Source of the DNA: Nocardioides zeae
GTDB lineage: Bacteria > Actinomycetota > Actinomycetes > Propionibacteriales > Nocardioidaceae
Assembly (NCBI RefSeq): GCF_030818655.1
Contig: NZ_JAUTAN010000001.1
Location: 1,116,001 to 1,180,000, forward strand
DNA length: 64,000 nucleotides
Direction: 5' to 3'
Under the pieces are notes generated by a model. It was not told the DNA's origin, ran no database searches, and was given only the letters and a program-made list of their open reading frames with translations. This document shows, piece after piece, positions 49,677-60,475 of the stretch (positions within the stretch are counted from its first letter, which is position 1; every line of letters starts with the position of its first letter). Both the position numbers and the translations under genes were made by a program.

Positions 49677-50642
49677 ATGACGGATCGCCGCCCGCCTGAC
49701 TTCTTCCTCCTCGGCGTGCCCAAGGCCGGCACGACCGCGCTGCACGCCGCGCTGACGCAGCACCCGGGCCTCTACCTCAGTCCCGTGAAGGAGCCGAAGT
49801 ACTACCTCTGCGGCGACGCGCCGCCGGCGGCGTACCGCGGCCCCGGCGACGCCCACAGCCAGCAGGAGTGGGTGTGGCGCCGCGACGACTACCTCGCGCT
49901 GTTCGACGGAGCGCCGGAGGGCGCGCTGCGCGGCGAGAGCACGCCGTTCTACCTCTACCACCGCGACGCCCGTCGTCGGATCGCCGAGGACGCGCCCGCC
50001 GCGAAGCTCGTCGTGGTGCTCCGCGACCCGGTCGACCGGGCGTACTCCAACTGGATGCACCTGTGGATGGACGGCCTGGAGCCCGTGCCGGACCTCGTCG
50101 CCGCGGCCGCGCTCGAGGAGCAGCGCATCGCCGACGGCTGGGCGCCGTTCTGGCACTACCGGGGCCTGGGGCGGTACGGCGAGCAGCTGCAGGACCTCTA
50201 CCGCCACGTCCCGCGGGAGCAGGTGCTCGTGCTGCGCTACCGCGAGATCGTCGACGCCCCGACCGCGACGCTCGCGCGGGTCTTCGCGTTCCTGGGGGTG
50301 CCGTCGATCGAGGTGGCGGAGATCCCGCCGGACAACTCGCGGGGGTACGTCGGGCCCGGTGTGCGCAACGCCGTGCTCGGGCGGGTGATCCGGGCGGGGG
50401 CCTGGGCCGGGCAGTTCGCGCCTCCCGAGCACTGGCGTCGGCTGAGCGCGCCCCTCGTCGGCCAGCTGCACCGCGGCGGCAGCGCCGACCGGCCGCGGCT
50501 GACGCCGGAGCAGCGCGCGACCCTGCTGGAGCCGCTGCGCGACGACATCGCGCTGCTCGAGGAGGTCACCGGCGAGTCCTTCGCCGACTGGCTCGACCCC
50601 CAGCGCGCCGGGAGCACGTTCGCCGGCCGGCGCGGGAGCTGA
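49677..50642 (+). CDS. PAPS-dependent sulfotransferase
   Basis: The 321-aa protein carries the 5'-phosphosulfate loop GVPKAGTTAL near residue 14-23 and the 3'-phosphate motif VVVLRDPVDRAYSNW, so it should bind PAPS. The segments SPVKEPKYYL and RGESTPFYLYH are typical of bacterial sulfotransferases acting on carbohydrates or lipids. The acceptor is unknown. It stands alone with a leaderless-type promoter and faces the beta-propeller gene 13 nt away. Confidence 0.9.
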   Translation: MTDRRPPDFFLLGVPKAGTTALHAALTQHPGLYLSPVKEPKYYLCGDAPPAAYRGPGDAHSQQEWVWRRDDYLALFDGAPEGALRGESTPFYLYHRDARRRIAEDAPAAKLVVVLRDPVDRAYSNWMHLWMDGLEPVPDLVAAAALEEQRIADGWAPFWHYRGLGRYGEQLQDLYRHVPREQVLVLRYREIVDAPTATLARVFAFLGVPSIEVAEIPPDNSRGYVGPGVRNAVLGRVIRAGAWAGQFAPPEHWRRLSAPLVGQLHRGGSADRPRLTPEQRATLLEPLRDDIALLEEVTGESFADWLDPQRAGSTFAGRRGS

Positions 50643-50654
50643 GCGGGTCCCCGC

Positions 50655-51596
50655 TCAGCCGGCCGGCTGCAGCACCGTGACGAGGTCGTGCGCGCCGTCG
50701 GGACGGGCGCGCTCGACGTAGAACCGCGTCGACCCGTCCGGCAGCGGCACGGCCGTGACGTAGCGCAGGGCGCCGTCGGAGTGCGCCGACCGCTGCACCG
50801 GTACGTCGCGGTCCGCCGCCAACGGGCTGGCCGGGCCCGCCGCGGGGTCGGTGCCGCGGGCCAGCCCCGTCGTCTCGTGCCAGTTGTCCTCGGCGCGGGC
50901 GCGGCCGTCGTAGAGCGCCACCAGCGGGTCGAGCGACAGCACCGCCGTCACCCGCGTCCCGCGGGAGTCCCAGCCCCCGGGCTCCGGCGCGAGGACGGTG
51001 CCCTGACGCTCCCAGGCGAGGCCGTCCGCACTGGTGGCGTAGCTCGTCGACATCCGGTCCTCGTGGCCGGGCACGTCGAGGGGGTGCTCGCAGATCCAGG
51101 CGTGCCAGCGGCCCTCGGTGTCCAGCACGACGACCGGGTCCTTGACCGCGGTCGCGGCGTCGCCGTCCAGCACGACCGTGCGCGTCCCGTCGGGCAGGCC
51201 CTCGAGGGTGTCGGCGTCGAGCGCCTCGATCCACCAGTGCTTGCTGCCCGGGGTGGCGCACGACAGGTAGAGACGCCAGCCGCCGTCCGGGCGCTGCAGC
51301 AGCACGGGGCGCTCGAACGACTCCGCCCCGAACGCGTCGCGGTGCACCTCGGCGACCGTCTCGAACCGCACCCCGTCCCTCGACCGGGCCACCACGGTGG
51401 TGACGCCACGGCCCTCGGTGAGCGGGCGTCGTACGCGGTAGGTCAGGTGGACGGCCCCGTCGGCCCACGTCGCGGTCGCCGCGCCGGCCCAGTTGCCCGC
51501 GCCCGGCGCGGGGGCGGGCACCGCCACCTCGGCGTCGGGCGTGGCGAGGTCGGGGAGGTCGGGGAGGTCGGGGAGCGGGGGGAGGGTGCCGGACAC
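50655..51596 (-). CDS. Five-bladed beta-propeller protein (GH43/GH32-like)
   Basis: The 313-aa protein shows repeated blade-like strands: [95 protein letters not shown] and [15 protein letters not shown]. This matches glycosyl hydrolase 43/32-type propellers, perhaps without full catalytic acids; substrate unknown. A three-fold 9-bp tandem repeat near 51545-51575 encodes [10 protein letters not shown] at the N-terminus. GTG 51596 is supported by TAGTGT 8 nt upstream. Confidence 0.75.
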   Translation of the reverse strand: MSGTLPPLPDLPDLPDLATPDAEVAVPAPAPGAGNWAGAATATWADGAVHLTYRVRRPLTEGRGVTTVVARSRDGVRFETVAEVHRDAFGAESFERPVLLQRPDGGWRLYLSCATPGSKHWWIEALDADTLEGLPDGTRTVVLDGDAATAVKDPVVVLDTEGRWHAWICEHPLDVPGHEDRMSTSYATSADGLAWERQGTVLAPEPGGWDSRGTRVTAVLSLDPLVALYDGRARAEDNWHETTGLARGTDPAAGPASPLAADRDVPVQRSAHSDGALRYVTAVPLPDGSTRFYVERARPDGAHDLVTVLQPAG

Positions 51597-51604
51597 GGCT
51601 CGGA

Positions 51605-51640
51605 ACACTACCGTCGGGCGCCCGGCCGCGGCGGTAGTCT
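51605..51640. promoter_or_regulatory. Divergent leaderless promoters of the propeller gene and thyA
   Basis: TAGTGT on the minus strand (51610-51605) precedes GTG 51596 by 8 nt, and TAGTCT on the plus strand (51635-51640) precedes GTG 51648 by 7 nt. Confidence 0.5.
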
Positions 51641-51647
51641 CACGGCC

Positions 51648-52460
51648 GTGCAGGCCTACCTCGACCTCGTCCGCCACATCCTCGACGAGGGAGTGGAGAA
51701 GCCCGACCGCACGGGCACCGGCACGCTCAGCGTGTTCGGCCACCAGATGCGCTTCGACCTGACCGCCGGCTTCCCCCTCGTCACGACGAAGAAGGTGCAC
51801 ACGCGCTCGGTCTTCGCCGAGCTGCTGTGGTTCCTGCGCGGCGACACCAACGTGCGCTGGTTGCAGGAGCGCGGCGTGACGATCTGGGACGAGTGGGCGG
51901 ACGAGGACGGCGAGCTCGGCCCCGTCTACGGCGCGCAGTGGCGCTCCTGGCCCACGCCCGACGGCGGCTCCATCGACCAGATCGCCAAGATCATCGAGCA
52001 GATCCGCACCGACCCCGACTCGCGACGGCACGTCGTCAGCGCCTGGAACGTGGCGCAGGTCGACGACATGGCGCTGATGCCGTGCCACACGGTGTTCCAG
52101 TTCTACGTCGCGCCGGCGCGGGACGGCGGGCGGCCGCGGCTGTCGTGCCAGCTCTACCAGCGCTCGGCCGACGTCTTCCTCGGCGTGCCGTTCAACATCG
52201 CGTCCTACGCGCTGCTCACCCACATGGTCGCTCACGTGCTCGACCTCGAGGTCGGGGACTTCGTGCACACGCTCGGCGACGCGCACCTCTACCTCAACCA
52301 CCTCGACCAGGCGCGCCTGCAGCTCACGCGGGAGCCGCGTCCGCTGCCGACGCTGTGGCTGGACCCGGCCGTGCGGGAGATCGACGGGTTCGACCTGGAG
52401 CACGTGGAGGTGCGGGGCTACGACCCGCACCCGGTCATCAAGGCGCCGATCGCCGTATGA
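51648..52460 (+). CDS. thyA: Thymidylate synthase
   Basis: The 270-aa enzyme methylates dUMP to dTMP with methylene-tetrahydrofolate. Motifs: [19 protein letters not shown], the catalytic Cys in [32 protein letters not shown], and the C-terminal [11 protein letters not shown] with a final Val for loop closure. GTG 51648 gives a normal-length N-terminus and has a TAGTCT leaderless promoter. The stop overlaps the folA start (ATGA), the classic thyA-folA coupling, since the enzyme converts folate to dihydrofolate. Confidence 0.97.
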   Translation: MQAYLDLVRHILDEGVEKPDRTGTGTLSVFGHQMRFDLTAGFPLVTTKKVHTRSVFAELLWFLRGDTNVRWLQERGVTIWDEWADEDGELGPVYGAQWRSWPTPDGGSIDQIAKIIEQIRTDPDSRRHVVSAWNVAQVDDMALMPCHTVFQFYVAPARDGGRPRLSCQLYQRSADVFLGVPFNIASYALLTHMVAHVLDLEVGDFVHTLGDAHLYLNHLDQARLQLTREPRPLPTLWLDPAVREIDGFDLEHVEVRGYDPHPVIKAPIAV

Positions 52461-53728
52461 CCACCCCCGGCGGCCTCACCGTCACCTGCGTCGCCGCCGT
52501 CGCGCGCAACGGCGTCATCGGGGACGGGCCGGACATCCCGTGGAAGGTCCCGGGGGAGCAGACGGAGTTCAAGCGCCGCACCCTCGGTACGACGCTGCTG
52601 ATGGGCCGCGCGACCTACGCGTCGATCGGCCGACCGCTGCCCGGGCGCACGACGGTCGTGCTGACGCGGGACGCCTCGTGGAGCCCGGGGCACGACGGGG
52701 TCCACGTCGCCCGTGACCTCGACGCGGCCGTGGCGATCGCCGACGAGCTGGGTCGGCCGGTCAGCGTGGCGGGCGGGGCGCAGGTGTACGCCGCGGCGCT
52801 GGCCGCCCCCGGTCTGGTCGACGCGCAGGTGCTGACCGAGATCCCGCTCGAGGTGGAGGGCGACGTGCGCTACCCGGCGGTCGACGCGGCCGGTTGGCCG
52901 GTGGTCGATCGCGACGAGCGCGAGGGGTTCACCGTGGTGGTGCGCTGGCGCGGGGAACGGCTCGAGGCCCTGGCGGCGCTCCTGGGCGGCCCGGTCGCCG
53001 GCCCGGTGCTCCTGCACGGCGGCACCCATGCGACGACCCTCGCCGTCCGGCAGGGGGACCGCGACCTCGTGGCGCGGTGGTTCCCGCCGGGCGACCCGGC
53101 GGTCGAGCGGGAGCGGGCGGTGCTGGCGTCGGCTCCGCCCCTGGCGCCCGGTCACGTCGCGGACGGGGCCACGCCCTGGGGGCCCGTGCTCGTCACGACC
53201 CGGCTCGCGGGCGGGCCGCCACCGGCCGGTGCCGCGCCGGAGGACCTCGCCCCCGCGATGGCGGAGACGCTGGCGGCGGTGCACGCGCACGACGCGGCCG
53301 GGCTGCGCGCCTCGACGGCGACCGCAACGCCGACCTCGGGGCGCACCGTCCTGGTCCACGGCGACTTCTGGAGCGGCAACCTGCTGTGGGACGGGCCGGG
53401 GGACGGGCTGGAGGACGGTCCGCGCGTGGTCGGCGTCGTCGACTGGACCGGCGCGTGCCGGGGCCCGGCCGAGCTCGACGTGGCCTGGGCGCGCCAGGAC
53501 CTGGTGCTCCTCGGGTCGGTCGAGGCGGCCCGGATCTTCCTCGAGGCCTACGAGCGGGCCAGCGGGTCCCGGCTCGGCGACGTGGCCGCCTGGGACCGGT
53601 GGGCCGCGGAGCGCGCCGCCCCGCAGGTCGCCGGGTGGGCGGCGAACTACGCGGGGATCGGGCGGCCGGACCTCGTCGGCGGGGTGCTCGTCGAGCGGCT
53701 CGAGCGGTTCGCCGCCGCGCTGGGCTGA
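52457..53728 (+). CDS. folA: Dihydrofolate reductase fused to an aminoglycoside-phosphotransferase-like kinase domain
   Basis: The 423-aa protein has DHFR in residues 1 to about 165: [40 protein letters not shown], and [12 protein letters not shown]. From about 185 an APH/choline-kinase-type phosphotransferase follows, with the catalytic motif [16 protein letters not shown] and the metal motif [19 protein letters not shown]; the N-lobe is short ([20 protein letters not shown]). No stop or frameshift separates them. DHFR regenerates tetrahydrofolate for thyA upstream. The kinase substrate is unknown; a small hydroxylated metabolite or a homoserine-like compound is possible. Confidence 0.9.
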   Translation: MTTPGGLTVTCVAAVARNGVIGDGPDIPWKVPGEQTEFKRRTLGTTLLMGRATYASIGRPLPGRTTVVLTRDASWSPGHDGVHVARDLDAAVAIADELGRPVSVAGGAQVYAAALAAPGLVDAQVLTEIPLEVEGDVRYPAVDAAGWPVVDRDEREGFTVVVRWRGERLEALAALLGGPVAGPVLLHGGTHATTLAVRQGDRDLVARWFPPGDPAVERERAVLASAPPLAPGHVADGATPWGPVLVTTRLAGGPPPAGAAPEDLAPAMAETLAAVHAHDAAGLRASTATATPTSGRTVLVHGDFWSGNLLWDGPGDGLEDGPRVVGVVDWTGACRGPAELDVAWARQDLVLLGSVEAARIFLEAYERASGSRLGDVAAWDRWAAERAAPQVAGWAANYAGIGRPDLVGGVLVERLERFAAALG

Positions 53729-53749
53729 CGGGCGTCGCTGTCTTCCAGC

Positions 53750-53845
53750 GCGCATTTCTGTCATCTCGGCGCTGCTGCCGTGCGCGTTTCTCCCATCTCG
53801 GCACTCCTGCCGTGCGCGTTCCTCCCATCTCGACGCTGCTGCCGC
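53750..53845. repeat. Three tandem copies of a 32-bp repeat
   Basis: Units at 53750-53781, 53782-53813 and 53814-53845 all begin GCGC(A/G)TTTCT or a close variant and share CATCTCG and CTGCCG. They lie between folA and the transporter promoter, and a partial degenerate fourth unit follows. Confidence 0.8.
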
Positions 53846-53874
53846 GGCGTACGTGACAACTCGGCGCATTGTGT

Positions 53875-53880
53875 AACAAT
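53875..53880 (+). promoter_or_regulatory. -10 element for a leaderless transcript
   Basis: AACAAT (within TAACAAT), 7 nt before the GTG at 53888. Confidence 0.45.
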
Positions 53881-53887
53881 CGCCCCT

Positions 53888-54811
53888 GTGTCCCGCGCCC
53901 CCGCTGTGTTCGCCGTGCTGCTGGCGGCGGCGTGCTTCGCCACGACCGGCACGGCGCAGGAGCTCGCCGACGTCGGCGCGAGCGCCACGTCGGTCGGAGC
54001 GGCCCGGATCGTCGTCGGTGGCGGGATCCTGGGCCTCGTCGCCCTGCTCGCGGCGCGGTCGAGCGGACCGGTCGTCCCGTCGAGCACGAGCCGCCTCCCG
54101 ACCTGGCTCGTCGTCGCGGTCGGTGCTGCCGGCGTCGTGGCCTACCAACCCTTCTTCTTCGCCGGTACGGCGCAGAACGGCGTCGCCGTCGGCACCGTCG
54201 TGGCCCTCGGTTCGGCGCCCGTGGCGACAGGCGTGCTCGACGCCCTCGTCCGCCGGCAGCTGCCCTCGCTGCGGTGGTGCGCTGCGACGGCCGTGGCGCT
54301 CGTCGGCGTGGTCCTCGTGTCGGGCCTCGTCGGAGCGGGACCCGGGGCGCTGCACGTCGCGGGCGTCGCGTCCTCGGTGGCGGCGGGCGCGTCGTACGCC
54401 CTCTACGCCCTCGCCGGGAAGCTGCTCCTCGATCGCGGGTGGAGCGCGAGCGCGTCGATGGGGGCGACGTTCGGGACGGCGGCGGTCGCGAGCGTCCCGC
54501 TGCTCCTGCTGACCTCGACCGCGTGGCTGACCACGCCCCGGGGCCTCGCGCTGGTGCTGTGGCTCGGCGTCGTCACGACCGCGGTGGCGTACCTCCTGTT
54601 CGGCTGGGGCCTGCGCCGCCTCGAGCCCACGACCGTGGCGACCCTGACGCTCGCCGAGCCCCTTGGGGCTACGCTGCTGGGCCTGCTCGTGCTGCAGGAA
54701 CGCCTCACCGGGCTCGCGTCGCTCGGCCTCGTCGTGCTCGTCGTCGGCCTCGCGATCCTCAGCTTGCCGCAGCGGCGGGGGAGGAGGCTCGATGTCGCCC
54801 CGGCGGCGTGA
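53888..54811 (+). CDS. EamA/DMT-family transporter
   Basis: The 307-aa protein has ten predicted helices arranged as two EamA repeats; typical segments are AVLLAAACFATTGTAQELAD, IVVGGGILGLVALL, GVAVGTVVALGSAPVATGVL, and in the second half VTTAVAYLLFGWGLRRLEPTTVAT and LAEPLGATLLGLLVLQE. It is probably an exporter of amino acids or metabolites. It overlaps the GntR gene by 20 nt, so the regulator may control it. Confidence 0.88.
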   Translation: MSRAPAVFAVLLAAACFATTGTAQELADVGASATSVGAARIVVGGGILGLVALLAARSSGPVVPSSTSRLPTWLVVAVGAAGVVAYQPFFFAGTAQNGVAVGTVVALGSAPVATGVLDALVRRQLPSLRWCAATAVALVGVVLVSGLVGAGPGALHVAGVASSVAAGASYALYALAGKLLLDRGWSASASMGATFGTAAVASVPLLLLTSTAWLTTPRGLALVLWLGVVTTAVAYLLFGWGLRRLEPTTVATLTLAEPLGATLLGLLVLQERLTGLASLGLVVLVVGLAILSLPQRRGRRLDVAPAA

Positions 54812-55469
54812 GGCCGCGCCCGGCCCGACCGCGGTCGAGCGCCTGGCGGCGACCCTCCGGGACGCGATCCTCGAGCGCGGCGCGCTCGCGCCGGGCGACC
54901 CGCTGCGCGAGGAGGACCTCGCCCGCGACCACGACGTCTCGCGCCACACCGCCCGCGCGGCGCTGGCGCTCCTGCGCGCCGAGCGCCTGGTCGTGGCGGT
55001 GCCCTACGCGGGTGCCCGCGTCGCGACCCTCGACGACGCCGCGCTCGGCGCGCTGCAGGAGCTCCGGGCCGCGCTCGAGACGGAGGCGGTGCGCCTGGTC
55101 ACCGAGCGGCACGGCAGCCCGTGGCCGGCAGAGGTGCGGATGCCGATGGACGCGGCCGTCGACGCGCTCGCCACGGCGGAGGCGGCCGACGACTGGCGCG
55201 CCACGCTCCACGCCCACGCCGCCGTCCACCGCGCGGTGGTCGAGGCGGCCGACAGCCCGCGGATCGCCGCGGCCCACGCACAGCTGGAGTCCGAGATCCT
55301 GCTCGTGCTCGCCCACCTCCGGCCCGACTACCCGGCAGGGTCCCTGGCGGAGGAGCACCGCTGCTACCTCGACGCGTTGCCCGAGCGGGCCGGCGCCGCC
55401 GTGCGGGAGCACCTCGACCGCTCGACCGGTCTCATCCGCGCGGCCCGGAGAGCCGTGGGCGGCGTCTGA
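54792..55469 (+). CDS. GntR-family (FadR-type) regulator
   Basis: The 225-aa protein has an N-terminal winged HTH (LAATLRDAILERGALAPGDP, REEDLARDHDVSRHTARAAL) and an all-helical FCD ligand domain from about residue 85. The ATG at 54792 has GGGGAGGAGG 5-6 nt upstream and lies inside the transporter's 3' end. It may be a repressor of the transporter. The effector, probably a carboxylate as in other FCD proteins, is unknown. Confidence 0.85.
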   Translation: MSPRRREAAPGPTAVERLAATLRDAILERGALAPGDPLREEDLARDHDVSRHTARAALALLRAERLVVAVPYAGARVATLDDAALGALQELRAALETEAVRLVTERHGSPWPAEVRMPMDAAVDALATAEAADDWRATLHAHAAVHRAVVEAADSPRIAAAHAQLESEILLVLAHLRPDYPAGSLAEEHRCYLDALPERAGAAVREHLDRSTGLIRAARRAVGGV

Positions 55470-55482
55470 CAGGCTGGCGGTC

Positions 55483-56406
55483 ATGGACCTCCGCATCTTC
55501 ACCGAGCCCCAGCAGGGCGCGACGTACGACGACCTCCTCGCCGTCGCCCAGGAGACCGAGCGCCTCGGGTTCGACGCGTTCTTCCGCTCCGACCACTACC
55601 TCCACATGAGCGGCGACGGCCTGCCTGGTCCGAGCGACGCGTGGACCACGCTGGCGGGTCTCGCCCGTGAGACCAGCACCATCCGGCTCGGCACCCTCAT
55701 GACCTCGGCGACCTTCCGGCACCCCGGCGTGCTGGCGATCCAGGTGGCGCAGGTCGACCAGATGTCGGGCGGCCGGGTCGAGCTCGGGCTGGGCGCCGGG
55801 TGGTTCGAGGGCGAGCACGCGGCGTACGGCATCCCCTTCCTCGACACGCGCGAGCGCTTCGACCGGTACGCCGAGCAGCTCGAGATCGTCACCGGCCTGT
55901 GGGCGACGCCGGAGGGGGAGCGCTACTCGTTCGCGGGCGAGCACTACACGCTGACGGACTCGCCCGCCCTGCCGAAGCCGGCCCAGGCCAAGCCGCCGGT
56001 GCTCGTCGGGGGGCTGGGCAAGCGCCGTACGCCGGAGCTCGCCGCGCGCTACGCCGACGAGTTCAACCTCCCCTTCGTCGACCTCGACACGACGCGGGCC
56101 CAGTTCGCCCGGGTGCGCGAGGCGTGCGGGGCCATCGACCGGGACCCCGCCACGCTGACGTGGTCCAACGCGCTCGTCGTCTGCGTCGGTGTGGACGAGG
56201 CGGAGATCGCGCGCCGTGCCGCCGCGATCGGGCGCGAGGTCGACGAGCTGCGGGCCAACGGTCTGGCCGGCACGCCGAGCGAGGTCGTGGACCGGCTCGG
56301 CCAGTTCGCGGAGGCCGGGTCGCAGCGCGCCTACCTGCAGATGCTGGACCTGGGCGACCTCGACCACCTGCGGCTCATCGCCGCCGAGGTGCTCCCGCAC
56401 GTCTGA
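55483..56406 (+). CDS. LLM-class F420-dependent oxidoreductase
   Basis: The 307-aa luciferase-like TIM barrel has FTEPQQGATYDDLLAVAQET, FDAFFRSDHYLHM, TIRLGTLMTSATFRHPGVLA, and VELGLGAGWFEGEHAAYGIPF, typical of F420-binding (TIGR03560-like) enzymes of actinobacteria. Substrate unknown. It follows the GntR gene by 13 nt and is probably co-transcribed with it. A hairpin 15 nt after the stop ends the transcript. Confidence 0.88.
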   Translation: MDLRIFTEPQQGATYDDLLAVAQETERLGFDAFFRSDHYLHMSGDGLPGPSDAWTTLAGLARETSTIRLGTLMTSATFRHPGVLAIQVAQVDQMSGGRVELGLGAGWFEGEHAAYGIPFLDTRERFDRYAEQLEIVTGLWATPEGERYSFAGEHYTLTDSPALPKPAQAKPPVLVGGLGKRRTPELAARYADEFNLPFVDLDTTRAQFARVREACGAIDRDPATLTWSNALVVCVGVDEAEIARRAAAIGREVDELRANGLAGTPSEVVDRLGQFAEAGSQRAYLQMLDLGDLDHLRLIAAEVLPHV

Positions 56407-56933
56407 GCCGACGCCACCAGCCCGGGCGCGCGGACGGACCGTCCGCGCGCCCGGCGTCGGGGTAGACCTCGTCCGTGCCGAGGTGGCGGTGGGTGGCCGT
56501 CGTAGGGCCCGATCTTCGTCAGGGTGTCCCCGTCGCGCAGCACCACCTGCAGCCCGTGCTCCGGCTCCCAGTCGCAGCTCGACTCGATGTCGACGTACCA
56601 ATCGTCGCCGTGACGCACGACGTGCAGCTCGTCGCCGATCTCCACCTGCGACCACACGTCCTCGGGGCGGCTCAGCGGGTCCGAGAAGCGCCACTCGGCC
56701 GCCACGTCGGAGTAGTAGGCCCACAGGAACGGCGTCAGCGTCGCCCGGAACTCCGGCGGCAGCCCGGTGAGCCGACGCAGCACGGCCGCGACCTCGGCGA
56801 GGTCGGCCTCGGGGTCGTCGACGACGACGGTGCCCAGCACGCCGAGGCCGGGCACCTCGAGCCGGGTGTCGCCGACCAGCCAGCCGAGCCGTTCGTCCAA
56901 CGTGAAGGTGCCGAATCCGGGGATCTCCGCCAT
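56331..56933 (-). CDS. Protein of unknown function, 3' end uncertain
   Basis: The product starts MAEIPGFGTFTLDERLGWLV and has a good protein pattern to about residue 155 (YYSDVAAEWRFSDPLSRPED, DDWYVDIESSCDWEPEHGL, LTKIGPYDGH). After that it turns into low-quality Pro/Arg sequence that runs through the neighbour's terminator and antisense into the LLM gene. Dropping one C at about 56495-56500 gives YDGTHRHLGTDEVYPDAG, which looks more natural. The real 3' end is therefore probably near 56455, with a frameshift. Function unknown. Confidence 0.6.
   Translation of the reverse strand: MAEIPGFGTFTLDERLGWLVGDTRLEVPGLGVLGTVVVDDPEADLAEVAAVLRRLTGLPPEFRATLTPFLWAYYSDVAAEWRFSDPLSRPEDVWSQVEIGDELHVVRHGDDWYVDIESSCDWEPEHGLQVVLRDGDTLTKIGPYDGHPPPPRHGRGLPRRRARGRSVRAPGLVASAQTCGSTSAAMSRRWSRSPRSSICR
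56422..56454 (+). terminator. Terminator of the LLM oxidoreductase transcript
   Basis: CCGGGCGCGCGGAC and GTCCGCGCGCCCGG form a perfect 14-bp stem with loop GGACC, starting 15 nt after the stop codon. Confidence 0.8.
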
Positions 56934-57027
56934 GCGCACCACCGTGCCGCCCCGCGACGCTGGTGAAACCCCGCCGGCTGCCGGCCTCCTGCGGTGCGCC
57001 GCCTGCAGCCGGGCGCCGCGGCAGGGA

Positions 57028-57033
57028 TAGCCT
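57028..57033 (+). promoter_or_regulatory. -10 element for a leaderless transcript
   Basis: TAGCCT, 7 nt before the GTG at 57041 of dapA. It supports that start over an upstream in-frame ATG at 56963. Confidence 0.5.
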
Positions 57034-57040
57034 GTCCCTC

Positions 57041-57943
57041 GTGACCACTGCTGCTCCCGCCGCGCCGTTCGGCCGCGTCCTGACCGCCATGGCGACCGCG
57101 TTCACCGCGGACGGCTCGCTCGACCTCGAGAGCACGCAGAAGATCGCTCGTCACCTCGTCGCGAACGGCCACGACGGCCTCGTGGTGTCCGGTACGACGG
57201 GGGAGTCGCCCACCACGACGCAGGCCGAGGACGGCGAGATCCTCGCCGCGGTCCGCGACGCGGTCGGCCCGGACGTCACCCTCGTGGCCGGCGTCGGCAC
57301 CAACGACACGCGCACCTCGACCGAGCTGGCCCGCCAGGCGAACAAGAACGGCGCGGACGGCGTGCTGCTGGTGACGCCGTACTACAACAAGCCGGGTCAG
57401 AAGGGCATCCTGAACCACTTCCGGCAGGTCGTCGAGGCGGCCGAGCTCCCGGTGATGCTCTACGACATCCCGGGGCGGACGGGCTCGCAGATCGCGCTCG
57501 AGTCCTACGAGGAGATGGTCGCGTGGGAGCCGGTCGTGGCCGTGAAGGACGCGGTCGGTGACTTCGTCCGGGGCCTGCGGATCACCCAGCTCGGCTTCGC
57601 GGTCTACTCCGGCGACGACGCCCTCAACCTCGGCTGGCTCGCCCACGGCGCGAGCGGGTTCGTCTCGGTCTGCGGCCACGTCGCGGGCAACGAGCTCCGC
57701 TCCGTGCTCGACACCTTCTTCGCCGGCGACCCCGCCGGTGCCCGCGAGATCTTCACGCGGCTGCTCCCCGCGTTCGACGCCGTGATGGGCGTCCCCAACT
57801 ACGGAGCCACCACCGCCAAGGCAGCACTCCAGCTCCTCGGCGTCCTCGATAACCGGAACGTGCGCAGCCCGCTCGTTCCCCTCGACGACGAGGAGGTCGC
57901 CGCCCTGCGCGCCGGCCTCGTGAAGTCGGGGCTCATCCACTAG
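57041..57943 (+). CDS. dapA: 4-Hydroxy-tetrahydrodipicolinate synthase
   Basis: The 300-aa aldolase condenses pyruvate and aspartate semialdehyde in lysine/diaminopimelate synthesis. Schiff-base Lys is in VVAVKDAVGD, Tyr in MLYDIPGRTG, and the pyruvate-binding SGTTGESPT and PYYNKPGQ loops are present. The start chosen is GTG 57041 from the leaderless promoter. The dapA-RNase J order is conserved in actinobacteria; the gap is 8 nt and the dapA stop lies inside the next gene's ribosome site. Confidence 0.97.
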   Translation: MTTAAPAAPFGRVLTAMATAFTADGSLDLESTQKIARHLVANGHDGLVVSGTTGESPTTTQAEDGEILAAVRDAVGPDVTLVAGVGTNDTRTSTELARQANKNGADGVLLVTPYYNKPGQKGILNHFRQVVEAAELPVMLYDIPGRTGSQIALESYEEMVAWEPVVAVKDAVGDFVRGLRITQLGFAVYSGDDALNLGWLAHGASGFVSVCGHVAGNELRSVLDTFFAGDPAGAREIFTRLLPAFDAVMGVPNYGATTAKAALQLLGVLDNRNVRSPLVPLDDEEVAALRAGLVKSGLIH

Positions 57944-57951
57944 GAGTCCGC

Positions 57952-59643
<1,692 letters not shown>

Positions 59644-59678
59644 TCGGCCCCAGCCCGCCCCGGTCGGAGCGGCACAGC

Positions 59679-60464
59679 TCACGCCAGCCGGGCGTCGTCA
59701 CCCACGGTGACGGCGCCCGGCTGCGTCACGACGGCGTCCGTGCCGGCCACGGGGCGGTCGCGGAGCGCGCCCAGCGCTCGGAGGAGCCCGCGCCCGGTCG
59801 GCGCCGCACCCCCGGTCACCGGGTGGTGGTCGATGACGCGGCACCGGACGATCGGCGCGAGCGGGCGGATCCTCGCTCCGCCGACGACGAGCTCTCGACC
59901 GGCCCACGACTCCTCGGTGAAGGGAGCGGCGTCGGGTCCGTCGTCGAGCACGACCGTCGCCCGCAGCCGGGCCGCCGTCGTCTCCTCCGGCTCGGCCAGC
60001 CCCGCAGCGTCGGCGAGCGCGCGCACGGTCGCACGGGTGACGACGCTGACCGCCGCGCCGTAGACGATCCCGCCCGGCGGGGCCGCGGCCAGCACGACGT
60101 CCCGGCCCAGGTGCGCGGACAGCAGGGCGGCGTGCGCCGACGCGCGGAGGGGCCGCACCGTCACGCGCCGGCCCCAGTAGTCGACGTCCAGCGTCGTACC
60201 GTCGAGCTCGGCCGCGCCCGTGGCCGTTCCGGCGGCGGTGCGCAGGGTCCACCCGCCGGCGAGCCCGAGGCGCTGGTCGAGCAGGTCGGCGTGCACGGTG
60301 AGCAGGCGGGGGTGCGCGACCGTGCGCAGCACGGTGCGCCGGTCGGCGTCGAGGGCGCACAGCAGGCGGTCGCCGACCGGACCGTCGGCGTCGAGCCGCA
60401 GCGTGCGCACGGAGGGATGGGTGGCGCCCTTGAGCAGGGCGACGCCCACGCGGTGGACGTGCAT
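59679..60464 (-). CDS. MOSC-domain protein
   Basis: The 261-aa protein has the beta-strap N-terminus (VHRVGVALLKGATHPSVRTL, GPVGDRLLCALD) and the MOSC fold with VVYGAAVSVVTRAT-like strand, then RATVVLDDGPDAAPFTEESW, GARIRPLAPIVRCRVIDHHP. MOSC proteins bind molybdenum cofactor through a Cys; here the candidate is C in PIVRCRVID. A sulfur-carrier or molybdenum reductase role is likely but not shown. It follows the PNPOx-VOC gene by 11 nt on the same strand. Confidence 0.75.
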   Translation of the reverse strand: MHVHRVGVALLKGATHPSVRTLRLDADGPVGDRLLCALDADRRTVLRTVAHPRLLTVHADLLDQRLGLAGGWTLRTAAGTATGAAELDGTTLDVDYWGRRVTVRPLRASAHAALLSAHLGRDVVLAAAPPGGIVYGAAVSVVTRATVRALADAAGLAEPEETTAARLRATVVLDDGPDAAPFTEESWAGRELVVGGARIRPLAPIVRCRVIDHHPVTGGAAPTGRGLLRALGALRDRPVAGTDAVVTQPGAVTVGDDARLA

Positions 60465-60475
60465 CGGAGGCCTCG

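Noticed and set aside
53750..53845. CRISPR array
   Set aside because: Units are directly adjacent with no spacers and diverge from each other.
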